In this document: positions 1 through 8,427 of the stretch, one piece after another
Numbering within the stretch: position 1 is the stretch's first letter
Layout: every line of letters begins with the position of its first letter
NCBI RefSeq assembly: GCF_001888185.1
Contig: NZ_CP016364.1
Coordinates: 2,914,001 to 2,978,000 of the forward strand
DNA length: 64,000 bases
Direction of reading: 5' to 3'
Source: Phaeobacter porticola
GTDB taxonomy: Bacteria; Pseudomonadota; Alphaproteobacteria; Rhodobacterales; Rhodobacteraceae
Program-made: the position numbers and the translations under genes
The notes under the pieces: generated by a model
The model's input: the letters and a program-made list of their open reading frames with translations, nothing else
What the model was told of the DNA's origin: nothing
Database searches by the model: none

Positions 1-1
1 C

Positions 2-2068
2 CCGGCCCGCATTGCCGAGGAATGGTCGGTGATCGACAATCTGACAGATGGGCGCGCGGGTATAGGCTTTGCCTCTGGCTGGCAACCGGATGATTTCATC
101 CTGCGCCCCGAAAACACCCCCCCCGCCAATAAGCCTGCGCTGTTCGAGGCCATTGAGACGGTGCGGAAACTCTGGCGTGGAGAGGAGGTCGCCTTCCCGC
201 GCAAGGACGGTGGTGAACATGCGGTCCTGACGCAGCCGCGCCCTGTGTCAAAGGAGCTGCCGGTCTGGGTCACCACGGCGGGCAATCCCGAAACCTGGCG
301 CGAGGCGGGCAGTATCGGGGCCAACGTTCTGACCCATCTGCTGGGACAAAGCATTGAGGAGGTCGCGGGCAAAATCACCATCTATCATGCTGCCCTGCGC
401 GCCGCCGGTCACGACCCGCGCGATCACAAGGTGACGCTGATGCTACACAGCTATCTGGCCGACACCCGCGAAGGCGCGCGCGCCACAGCCCGAGAACCGA
501 TGAAGGATTACCTGCGCGCGGCGGCTGGCCTGATCAAGCAATACGCCTGGGCCTTTCCGGCCTTCAAGAAACCTGAAGGGGTGAAAAACCCGTTTGAGAT
601 GGACCTCGGCATGCTGTCGGAAGAAGAGCTGGAGGCCATTCTGGACTTCGCCTTTGAGCGGTATTTTGAGGATTCTGGCCTGTTTGGCACCATTGCGGAT
701 GCCCTGCAGCGGGTGGAGCAGCTCAAGCAGATCGGCGTTGATGAGATTGCCTGCCTGATCGACTATGGCATCGCGCCGGAGATCGTGCTGGAGGGGCTGA
801 AACCCCTTGCAGAGGTGCTGCGCCTTGCCAACGCCCCGCAGGAACTGGCGGCGGAGGATGTCTCGCTTGCGGCGCAAATCCTGCGTCACGGCGTCACCCA
901 TATGCAATGCACCCCGTCGATGGCCCGGATGATCAACGCGGACGCCGATGCGAGCCCGGTGCTGGGGCGGCTTTCGCATCTGTTGATCGGCGGGGAGGCG
1001 CTGCCGGGCGATCTGGTGGCCAGCCTGCGCGCGACAACCCGTGCCGAAATCCACAATATGTATGGACCGACGGAGACAACGATCTGGTCGACCATGCAAA
1101 CCCTCGCGAACGAGCCGACAGGCACGGCGCAGATCGGTGCGCCGATTGCTAATACGACTGTTTATGTCGTCGATGACAGCCAGACCCCGCAGCCAGTTGG
1201 TGTGCCCGGCGAATTGCTGATCGGCGGCGCCGGTGTAACCGCTGGTTACTGGCAGCGCCCAGATCTCACGGCGGAGCGTTTCATTCCTGATCCCTTTGCC
1301 GATGCGGGGACGCATGTGCCCTCAACCCACCTATACCGCACGGGAGATCTGGTGCGCTGGCGTGGTGACGGTCAGCTGGAATTCCTGGGCCGCAGCGATC
1401 ATCAGGTCAAAATTCGCGGCCAGCGGATCGAACTGGGCGAAATCGAGGCCGCGCTGACGGCGATGGTCGGCATCACGGGGGCCGTGGTCATCGCCCGCGA
1501 AACCGCAGGTGACACCCGCCTGATCGCCTATGTAACCGGGCCTATGGTACCGGATCAGGCGGCGCTGAAGGCAGCGCTCACGCAACAACTGGCTGCTGTC
1601 ATGGTGCCGAGCCATATCGAACATCTCGACGCCTTCCCGCTGACCCCAAACAAGAAGATAGACCGCAAGGCACTGCCGGACCCCAAACCGGTACAGATTT
1701 CCGCGCCCGCCTCCGACGCGCCGCTCAGCGCCGGGGCACAGAGCAAGATTGCCGAAATCTGGAGTGGCATCCTTGGCATCAGTGGCATTGGGGCTGACGA
1801 CAATTTCTTCACCCTTGGCGGGCATTCACTGCTGGCGGTGCAGGCCCATCGCGACATCCGCAGCACACTGGAGGTCGCAAAACTGTCGATCACAGACATC
1901 TTCCGCTTCCCCACCCTGTCGGGACTGGCAAATCACATTGAGACGCTAAACGGTGGTGGCAGCCGCGAAGACACCACAAACGCCCCGGCTGTGGATGCCG
2001 CCGCGAAATCCGACATGATGTCGAAACGCCGCGCCATGCGCGCAAATCGCAAGGCCCGCGACGGATGA
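2..2068 (+). CDS. NRPS fragment with embedded luciferase-like monooxygenase, adenylation and carrier domains (5' truncated by window)
   Basis: The frame is open from base 2, so the true start lies upstream of the window. Roughly the first 260 residues are the C-terminal half of an FMN-dependent luciferase-like monooxygenase domain (GIGFASGW, ETVRKLWRGEE, DEIACLIDYG). The chain then enters the second half of an adenylation domain: QCTPSMARM, MYGPTETT (A5), GELLIGGAGVTAGYW (A6), YRTGDLVR (A7), KIRGQRIELGEIE (A8), and NKKIDRKALP with the A10 lysine. A carrier domain follows with the phosphopantetheine serine in FFTLGGHSLLAV, then a tail of about 60 residues. No thioesterase or reductase domain is present. 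This matches the Atu3671/MupA-like architecture, where the monooxygenase is inserted between adenylation motifs A3 and A4; the family oxidises an activated or tethered substrate. The product is unknown. The stop overlaps the next start (ATGA), so the carrier protein and its activating enzyme are probably translationally coupled. Confidence 0.9.
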   Translation, partial: PARIAEEWSVIDNLTDGRAGIGFASGWQPDDFILRPENTPPANKPALFEAIETVRKLWRGEEVAFPRKDGGEHAVLTQPRPVSKELPVWVTTAGNPETWREAGSIGANVLTHLLGQSIEEVAGKITIYHAALRAAGHDPRDHKVTLMLHSYLADTREGARATAREPMKDYLRAAAGLIKQYAWAFPAFKKPEGVKNPFEMDLGMLSEEELEAILDFAFERYFEDSGLFGTIADALQRVEQLKQIGVDEIACLIDYGIAPEIVLEGLKPLAEVLRLANAPQELAAEDVSLAAQILRHGVTHMQCTPSMARMINADADASPVLGRLSHLLIGGEALPGDLVASLRATTRAEIHNMYGPTETTIWSTMQTLANEPTGTAQIGAPIANTTVYVVDDSQTPQPVGVPGELLIGGAGVTAGYWQRPDLTAERFIPDPFADAGTHVPSTHLYRTGDLVRWRGDGQLEFLGRSDHQVKIRGQRIELGEIEAALTAMVGITGAVVIARETAGDTRLIAYVTGPMVPDQAALKAALTQQLAAVMVPSHIEHLDAFPLTPNKKIDRKALPDPKPVQISAPASDAPLSAGAQSKIAEIWSGILGISGIGADDNFFTLGGHSLLAVQAHRDIRSTLEVAKLSITDIFRFPTLSGLANHIETLNGGGSREDTTNAPAVDAAAKSDMMSKRRAMRANRKARDG

Positions 2069-2775
2069 GCGTCGCCGCCCTGTCACCCAACACCCGATAC
2101 CGGGCACTGATCCGACCCCTGTTTGCAGAAACCGTTGCGGTTGAGGTCTGCGATCCACAAGGCACGCCACCAGCCCCCTTTATGGAAGAAGCGGCCTGCC
2201 TGTCACCAAACGCTGTCGAGAAACGGCGCCGCGAATTTGCGGCGGGCCGCGCTGCGGCCCACCACGCGATGGAGACACTGGGGCTATCTGCATGCGCCAT
2301 CCCTGTTGGTCCCAAACGTGCGCCAGTCTGGCCTACCGGGGTCGTGGGGTCTATCAGCCATTGTCATAGTATTGCCGTGGCTGTGGTCGCCCATCCCCAG
2401 GACATGCACGGGCTGGGCGTTGATGTGGAAGAGGATGTACCCCTGTCAGAGAACTTAATCCCGCAGATATGCCGCCCCGCAGAACGCGACTGGCTTAGCA
2501 GGCAGGACAATCCCGGTCAGCTTGCCAAAGTGATATTCTCCGCCAAGGAAGCCGCGTATAAATGCCAGTATCGCTTAAGCGAATGTTTCTTTGGCTTTGA
2601 CGGGATGGAACTGGACATGGAGCTGGCACAAACCCCAGAACGAACCAGCGGGCGTTTCAGCGCGCGGTTCACAGCTGATCAGCTGCCGTTTTGCCGGGGC
2701 GACACCATCGAAGGCTGCTTTGTCATCGGAGAGGGGCTGATCGCAACTGCAGCGCAGCTGCCACAGGTGCGATGA
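2065..2775 (+). CDS. 4'-phosphopantetheinyl transferase (Sfp/EntD type)
   Basis: A 236-residue enzyme expected to transfer 4'-phosphopantetheine from CoA to the carrier-domain serine of the NRPS encoded just upstream. Visible family motifs are RREFAAGRAAAHHAM, PVWPTGVVGSISHC, the Mg-binding GLGVDVEED and the helix FSAKEAAYK, in the usual order and at the usual length for the Sfp/EntD superfamily. Its ATG overlaps the NRPS stop by 4 bp and its own TGA overlaps the next ATG, placing it inside one transcription unit running from the NRPS to the GT2 gene. It is likely cytosolic and dedicated to this cluster, although Sfp-type enzymes can be promiscuous. Confidence 0.93.
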   Translation: MSVAALSPNTRYRALIRPLFAETVAVEVCDPQGTPPAPFMEEAACLSPNAVEKRRREFAAGRAAAHHAMETLGLSACAIPVGPKRAPVWPTGVVGSISHCHSIAVAVVAHPQDMHGLGVDVEEDVPLSENLIPQICRPAERDWLSRQDNPGQLAKVIFSAKEAAYKCQYRLSECFFGFDGMELDMELAQTPERTSGRFSARFTADQLPFCRGDTIEGCFVIGEGLIATAAQLPQVR

Positions 2776-3674
2776 TCGCGCGTCGTGGTTTTCTTGCTCT
2801 GCTAACGTTGCTGCCGTTTGGTGCGCGGGCGACACCGTTTGCAGTGCCGCAACTTGCAGCCCCCGCTGGACCGATGCAGATCTATCACCTCGGCCATTCA
2901 CTGGTTGGGGCCGACATGCCGCATATGGTGAGTCAATTGGCGCCGTACGGACATCGCTACAATGCACAACTTGGATCAGGCACATCTTTGCAGGATCATT
3001 GGGAGCCGGATCTAGACATCCTCCACTTTGACAAGGTGAATCACGCCCCGGTTTGGCGGGACGCGCGCGAAGCTGTTGGATCGGGCGACTATGACGCAGT
3101 AATCCTGACAGAGATGGTCGAGCTACGCGATGCGATCCGGTATTTCAAAGGCGCGCGCTATTTTCGTCGCTGGGCCGATCTGGCCCGCGATGGCGCGCCG
3201 GAAACGCGGATCTATCTTTATGAGACCTGGCACCCGCTGGACATCGCTGATGGCTGGCTGTCGCGGATTGACGGGGATCTGGATCAGCTGTGGCTCGGCG
3301 GGCTGGCCGGGTCTGACAGCCGCCGCAACCCGAAGCGCCTCGCCTATCTGATCCCTGCCGGACAGGTGATGGCAGCGGTTGTCCGCGCTGCTGAGGCCGG
3401 ACAGATCGACGGTTTGACCCACCGCGAAGACCTCTTTGCCCGCACCGATGAGGGCGCGCTGGATCAGATTCATATCAACGATCTGGGGGCCTATATTGTG
3501 GCGCTGACCCATGTCAGCGTTCTCTATCACCTGAACCCAACCGGCCTGCCGCATCAGCTGACACGCGCCGATGGCACCACCGCCTACGCACTTAGCGCGA
3601 AAGCCGCACGTCAGGTGCAAGGAATCGTCTGGCAGGTGGTTACCGCCCAGCCGCGAACCGGGGTGTCACAATGA
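2772..3674 (+). CDS. secreted SGNH-hydrolase-like protein
   Basis: The ATG at 2772 overlaps the upstream stop and gives a 300-residue product that begins with a signal-like segment (MIARRGFLALLTLLPFGARA). A longer frame from 2691 would bury this signal and is rejected. The mature part has the SGNH block I motif GHSLVG and a late IHINDLG that resembles the block V Asp-x-x-His region, plus ETWHPLD in between. Family members are esterases or acyl-/acetyl-hydrolases acting on glycans or lipids; the substrate here is not evident. The protein is a clear paralogue of the N-terminal part of the next gene (shared GHSL, ETWH, IHxNDLG). Its place between NRPS and glycan genes suggests a role in modifying an exported glycan or conjugate, which is inference. 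Confidence 0.72.
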   Translation: MIARRGFLALLTLLPFGARATPFAVPQLAAPAGPMQIYHLGHSLVGADMPHMVSQLAPYGHRYNAQLGSGTSLQDHWEPDLDILHFDKVNHAPVWRDAREAVGSGDYDAVILTEMVELRDAIRYFKGARYFRRWADLARDGAPETRIYLYETWHPLDIADGWLSRIDGDLDQLWLGGLAGSDSRRNPKRLAYLIPAGQVMAAVVRAAEAGQIDGLTHREDLFARTDEGALDQIHINDLGAYIVALTHVSVLYHLNPTGLPHQLTRADGTTAYALSAKAARQVQGIVWQVVTAQPRTGVSQ

Positions 3675-6229
3675 CCCTCGCGGAGCTGGTGGGCAGTGTT
3701 GTGATGGTAGGGCATTCGCTGTTTGGGCCTGACAATCCAACCATGCTGCAACATATGTTGGCGCAACAGGCAGGTATCCCCGCGGGTCAGAACATCACGG
3801 TTGAGGCGCAGATTATCAATGGCGCACCGCTCAGTTATAATTGGGACCATGCAGATCAGGCTGAGGGCATCAATGCCCGCGCCCGGCTGACCCAGCCAGC
3901 TGACGCCCTGATCGTGACCGAAGCGATCCCTTTGGAAAACCATCTGAAGTGGAGCAACACCGAAGGCGCGTTGGCGAACTTCTACCAGCTCGCCATAAAC
4001 ACCAACCCTGAGGTCGAGGTCTACCTACAGGAAACCTGGCACAGTCTCAGCAGTGGTACCGGGGTCGACGTTCCCTTTGACACGGGCGCGGTGTTGCCTT
4101 GGCGTGATCGTTTGGCGGCGGACCTCCCCCGTTGGCAGGGAGTCGTCGATGCAGTGAACCGCAAGACCGGCGGCGATATCAAACTGATCAAGGCCGGGCA
4201 GGCGATGGCGCGTTTGGATGACGCAATTCAGGCAGGAACTGTGCCCGGTTTAACGAATATCCGCGACGTTTTTGCAGATGATATTCACCCCAATGATCTG
4301 GGCTTCTATTTCATTTCTGCTCTGCAATATGCGGTCCTGTCAGGCCAATCCCCGATCGGCTTGCCGCACAGGCTAAAATCCCAATGGGGTAAGTCCTACA
4401 ACGTGTCCTCACCCGCGCTGGCCCGGCGTTTACAGGACATCGCCTGGGATGCCGCCCAAGACCGGGAATTGCGCACCGCCCTCCCCGCAGATCCGCTGCC
4501 GCTCCCCACCGACCCGCTGCTGCCCGCCTTGAATGCGCCTGCTCTAGCCAATCAAACAGCGCCTACATCTGCGGGCAGCTTAGTACAAACCGAACATGCG
4601 GATGTCCCTAGACAGCCAATTGCGATGAACCTCGCCGCTATCGCGGATTGGAGCCCGCAGGCGCCTTTTCTGGATCACTTCAAAACTGCGCGGCCCTGGA
4701 TCGGCCACATGGCAGGGCAATGGGGGGGCGCGGATTATTCGGATTTGGCGGCGGCGGGTTATCTTGATCCCGACGGCTGGCCGACCGCCATTCCCCCGGA
4801 ACTCGGCTCGGTTGGGACGCTGATCCTGACTGACCTACCTGTCGAGGCGACCTCTCTGGCCGGCCGCTATGTGCTGACATTCGAGGGCGATGGCATCGTG
4901 GAAGTTACTGGCCGCGCGCGAAATATCCGCTACGGCAAGAATGAGATCCGCTTTGATTATACCCCCGGTCCCGGCGCGGTTGAAATCCGCATTCAGCGCA
5001 GCGACCGAACGGGCACCGGCGACTATGTCCGCCAAATTGCGGTGGTGATGGAACGACATCTGGCGCTGTGGCAGCGGGGCGCGCTGTTCAACCCCGATTG
5101 GACGGCGCGACTGGAAGGATTTGCAGCATTGCGGTTCATGGACTGGATGGCCACCAATGACAGCACCCAGATCGGCTGGGAAGATCGCCCACGGCCGCAA
5201 GACTACAGCTGGGCCACAAAGGGCGTGCCACCAGAGGTGATGGTGGCGCTTGTCAATCAGCTGGGGACAGCACCTTGGTTCACACTGCCGCATATGGCGG
5301 ACGATATCTATATTCGCAATTACGCGCGGTTGGTCCATGAACAGCTAAATCCCGATCTGACGGCCTATGTGGAATACTCCAACGAGGTCTGGAACTGGCA
5401 GTTCGAACAGGCTGTCTGGGCAGATGAGCAGGCGCGCGCACGCTGGGGGGGCGCGGACCTGTGGATGCAGTATTATGGCGGGCGTGCAGCCGAGGTCGCC
5501 GCCATCTGGACAGACGTGTTTGGCGATCAGGCCAAGGATCGGCTGGTGCGCGTCATCTCGACCCAGACCGGCTGGCTTGGACTGGAAGAGCAGATCCTGA
5601 CAGCCCCATTGTGGACCGCCGAAGATCCCAGGCGCCGCGCCCCGGCGTACAGTTTTGATGCCTATGCGGTCACCGGTTATTTCGGCGGCATTCTTGGTCT
5701 GCCGGAGCGGGCTCCGACGCTGCGCGCGTGGATCGCGCAAAGCCGTGAACAGGCTCAGGTCGCAGCCTCCGAGAAGGGATTGCACGGACCGGCGGCGGCA
5801 GAATTCGTCGCGGCTCATCAGTATGATGCTGCCAGCGCCCTGGCCGAAGCCGAGCTGCGCGATGGATTGGTGTCGGGCAGTTCCGACGACACAATCAGCG
5901 ACCTTCTCGGCCGGGTGCTGCCTTATCACGCCAAAGTCGCGGAGACCCACGGACTTGATCTGATCATGTATGAAGGTGGCAGCCATGTGGTCGGGCTTGG
6001 CGCGATGGTTGATGATGATATGCTCACCGAATTTTTCAGCCATTTCAACTATACCGAGGACATGGGCGGACTGTACCGTAGCCTGCTGAAAGGCTGGCCT
6101 GCACTGGGCGGAAACCTGTTCACCGCCTATTCAGATGTCTCCACCCCCGGCAAATGGGGCAGTTGGGGCAGCTTGCGCACGCTGAGCGATGATAACCCGC
6201 GCTGGCGCGCACTGGAGGCCGCGAAATGA
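3671..6229 (+). CDS. two-part protein: SGNH-like N-terminus fused to PslG/GH-A-clan-like glycosidase
   Basis: An 852-residue protein. Residues about 10-265 repeat the SGNH-like fold of the preceding gene (VGHSLFG, QETWHSL, DDIHPNDLGFY). A proline-rich linker follows, then a beta-rich segment near residues 320-470 and a probable TIM-barrel glycosidase region. The barrel shows YSNEVWNWQ, the Asn-Glu acid/base pair typical of GH-A clan enzymes, and later LIMYEGGSHV, a candidate nucleophile glutamate. Glycosidases of this kind (for example PslG) occur in exopolysaccharide clusters and trim or release the polymer. No signal peptide follows the overlapping ATGA start, unlike the paralogue upstream, so localisation is uncertain. 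Function beyond a glycan-active hydrolase is not claimed. Confidence 0.7.
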   Translation: MTLAELVGSVVMVGHSLFGPDNPTMLQHMLAQQAGIPAGQNITVEAQIINGAPLSYNWDHADQAEGINARARLTQPADALIVTEAIPLENHLKWSNTEGALANFYQLAINTNPEVEVYLQETWHSLSSGTGVDVPFDTGAVLPWRDRLAADLPRWQGVVDAVNRKTGGDIKLIKAGQAMARLDDAIQAGTVPGLTNIRDVFADDIHPNDLGFYFISALQYAVLSGQSPIGLPHRLKSQWGKSYNVSSPALARRLQDIAWDAAQDRELRTALPADPLPLPTDPLLPALNAPALANQTAPTSAGSLVQTEHADVPRQPIAMNLAAIADWSPQAPFLDHFKTARPWIGHMAGQWGGADYSDLAAAGYLDPDGWPTAIPPELGSVGTLILTDLPVEATSLAGRYVLTFEGDGIVEVTGRARNIRYGKNEIRFDYTPGPGAVEIRIQRSDRTGTGDYVRQIAVVMERHLALWQRGALFNPDWTARLEGFAALRFMDWMATNDSTQIGWEDRPRPQDYSWATKGVPPEVMVALVNQLGTAPWFTLPHMADDIYIRNYARLVHEQLNPDLTAYVEYSNEVWNWQFEQAVWADEQARARWGGADLWMQYYGGRAAEVAAIWTDVFGDQAKDRLVRVISTQTGWLGLEEQILTAPLWTAEDPRRRAPAYSFDAYAVTGYFGGILGLPERAPTLRAWIAQSREQAQVAASEKGLHGPAAAEFVAAHQYDAASALAEAELRDGLVSGSSDDTISDLLGRVLPYHAKVAETHGLDLIMYEGGSHVVGLGAMVDDDMLTEFFSHFNYTEDMGGLYRSLLKGWPALGGNLFTAYSDVSTPGKWGSWGSLRTLSDDNPRWRALEAAK

Positions 6230-7068
6230 CCCCCCGCCTGAGCGTGCTGATCCCCGCACACAATGAGGCGGGTTATATCGGGCCGTGTCTGCATGCGCTA
6301 TTTGCCAGCGATCCCCTGCCCGGTAACGCCACTGGCGAGGTGCTGGTGATCGCCAACGCCTGCAACGACACCACTGTCGCAGAGGCCCGCGCCGTGGCGG
6401 TGCCGTCCGGATGGATCTGCGTGGTAATCTCGCGCGCCGAGGGCGGCAAGATCGGCGCGCTACAGGCCGCAGACGCGCGCGCCAAAGGTCGGGTCCGGGT
6501 CTATCTTGACGCAGATGTCACAGTCTCGCCCCCCCTGATGGCCCAGATTTGCGTCGTGTTGGACAGTGAACAACCGCTCTATGCCAGTGGGTCGCCCCAG
6601 CTCTCTTATGCCAAAAGCGTAATCAGCCGCCTTTACGGGCGGTTCTGGACAACGCTGCCTTTTGTACGCGAGGGGGTGCCAGGGTTTGGGATCTTTGCGA
6701 TGAACGCCGCAGGGCGCACGCGTTGGGGAGCTTGGCCGGATATCATCGCGGATGACATCTACGCCCGTCTCAGCTTTGCCCCGGCAGAGCGGATCCGCCT
6801 GGAGGCCGCCTACAGCTGGCCCTTGGTAGAGGGATTCCGCAATCTGGTTCGTGTTCGTCGCCGCCAGAATGCCGGAGTAACCGAGATCGCCGCACGTTTT
6901 CCCGAGCTGCTGAAGAATGAAGACGTCACACGACCCGGTGCCAGCGGCATTCTGACCCGCGCGCTGCGCGATCCTGCAGGTTTCTTGACTTATGCGGCGG
7001 TTACGCTCGTCGTTAAATCCCAGCTGTTTCGCGACCGAGATAACAACCGCTGGACGCGCGGACGCTAG
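6226..7068 (+). CDS. glycosyltransferase family 2
   Basis: A 280-residue GT-A-fold transferase. It begins LSVLIPAHNEAGYIGPCL, the standard GT2 nucleotide-sugar-binding start, has a DxD-type metal site in YLDADVTV near residue 97, and a WPDIIADD acceptor-site region. It presumably adds a sugar from a nucleotide donor to a lipid-linked glycan on the cytosolic face of the membrane. Its ATG overlaps the upstream stop, so it is the last gene of the plus-strand unit that starts with the NRPS. It converges on the GT4 gene with only 3 bp between the stops. Sugar specificity cannot be read from the sequence. Confidence 0.88.
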   Translation: MTPRLSVLIPAHNEAGYIGPCLHALFASDPLPGNATGEVLVIANACNDTTVAEARAVAVPSGWICVVISRAEGGKIGALQAADARAKGRVRVYLDADVTVSPPLMAQICVVLDSEQPLYASGSPQLSYAKSVISRLYGRFWTTLPFVREGVPGFGIFAMNAAGRTRWGAWPDIIADDIYARLSFAPAERIRLEAAYSWPLVEGFRNLVRVRRRQNAGVTEIAARFPELLKNEDVTRPGASGILTRALRDPAGFLTYAAVTLVVKSQLFRDRDNNRWTRGR

Positions 7069-7071
7069 GGC

Positions 7072-8283
7072 CTAGTGGTTTTCAATCGCGGCGCGGAAAT
7101 GATCCGCCAGCTTGGCCGCCTCAATATCGCTATCGTGACGTTCAAGAACGCGGGTGCGGCCTGCCTGCCCCATGGCCATCAGCGTGGTATGGGGCGTTGC
7201 CGCCAAATCGCGGATCGCTTGTGCCAGAATTTCAGGATCACCAGCGGGAACCAACCAGCCTGTTTCACCGGGGATCACCAATTCCGGCGTGCCTGCGATA
7301 TAGGTTGCGATCACCGGGCGGGCAGTGGCCATGGCCTCCATCACCACCATCGGCAGGCCTTCGGCAAAAGACGGCATCACCAGTGCCTGCGCGCGCGCGA
7401 GTTCCGTGCGGACCTCGGCCTCGGCCAGCCAACCGGTCAGCGTGACATGCGAGTCCAACCCATGGGCCGCAATAGCCGCCTCCAGATCCGGGCGCATCTC
7501 GCCATCGCCGATCAGCGCGAGATGCAGATCTGGATGATCCGCAACCAGCCGCGCCATAGCTTGGATCAGAACCATCTGGCCCTTTTGTTCAACGAACCTG
7601 CCAATCGCAGCAATCCGCAACGGCCCATCGGGCAGTGGTGCCGGATCGGCAAAGCGCGCAGGCTCAATCCCGCAATGTACAACTTTCAAGCGATCCCAGC
7701 TGCCAAAAGCGGCCCATCGGCTAAGCTGGCTGCGCCCAAAGCTGCTGATCGTCACAGCAAATGCAGCGTGATCAACCTTTTCGCCCAGTGACAGGGTCTG
7801 CGGCGCGTCGAATTCCTCTGGTCCGTGGGTGGTAAAGCTGTAGCTCGGCGCGCCCAGTTCATGCGCCAGCAGTGCCACAGTGGTGGCATTGGTGCCAAAA
7901 TGGGCATGCAGGTGCTCTATCCCTTGTTTCATGGCGTATTCTGCAACATAGGCAGCCTCTGCCAGATAGATCAGGTGACGCAGGCGACCAACCTGAGATC
8001 TCCCGCCCAGACGCCACGCCATGTGCAGGGCCGACACCATACGTCGCGGTGCCCGTCCTGCCGCCCGCAACAGTGCACCTGCGAGATACACCCCTCCTGC
8101 GTCCAACACGTAAGAGGTCCGCGCCTGTTCTTGCTGATCGCCGGGATCCACCAGAGAGACATTGGGCCGCCGCATGGCAATCCTATGGATTTCAAGGCCC
8201 TGACGCTCAAGCGCCAGTACTTCGCGCCGGATGAAACTATGCGAGGGCTGCGGGTAGGTGTTTAGGATATATGCAATTTTCAC
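7072..8283 (-). CDS. glycosyltransferase family 4 (WcaL-like)
   Basis: A 403-residue GT-B-fold transferase. The N-terminus KIAYILNTYPQPSHSFIRREV is typical of WcaL-like exopolysaccharide transferases; it is preceded by a GTG start at 8283 because no upstream ATG fits. The C-terminal half contains RIAAIGRFVEQKG and the E-x7-E nucleotide-sugar site in PSFAEGLPMVVMEAMA. It likely adds a residue to the repeat unit of the polysaccharide made by this locus. It is transcribed divergently from the flippase gene; the 144 bp between them must hold both promoters. Confidence 0.88.
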   Translation of the reverse strand: MKIAYILNTYPQPSHSFIRREVLALERQGLEIHRIAMRRPNVSLVDPGDQQEQARTSYVLDAGGVYLAGALLRAAGRAPRRMVSALHMAWRLGGRSQVGRLRHLIYLAEAAYVAEYAMKQGIEHLHAHFGTNATTVALLAHELGAPSYSFTTHGPEEFDAPQTLSLGEKVDHAAFAVTISSFGRSQLSRWAAFGSWDRLKVVHCGIEPARFADPAPLPDGPLRIAAIGRFVEQKGQMVLIQAMARLVADHPDLHLALIGDGEMRPDLEAAIAAHGLDSHVTLTGWLAEAEVRTELARAQALVMPSFAEGLPMVVMEAMATARPVIATYIAGTPELVIPGETGWLVPAGDPEILAQAIRDLAATPHTTLMAMGQAGRTRVLERHDSDIEAAKLADHFRAAIENH

Positions 8284-8427
8284 GAGGACGACGGCCCATT
8301 TTATGCAACAGTTATCGCAGGCTATCGTTAGTTGCGACGCTTGCCCAGCATTGCCGCCAAGGTGCCGCGGAATTGACGCCTTTTGGGAGCAGTATCGCAG
8401 ATGTGTCGCAAAACCTCGGGAGATTTG

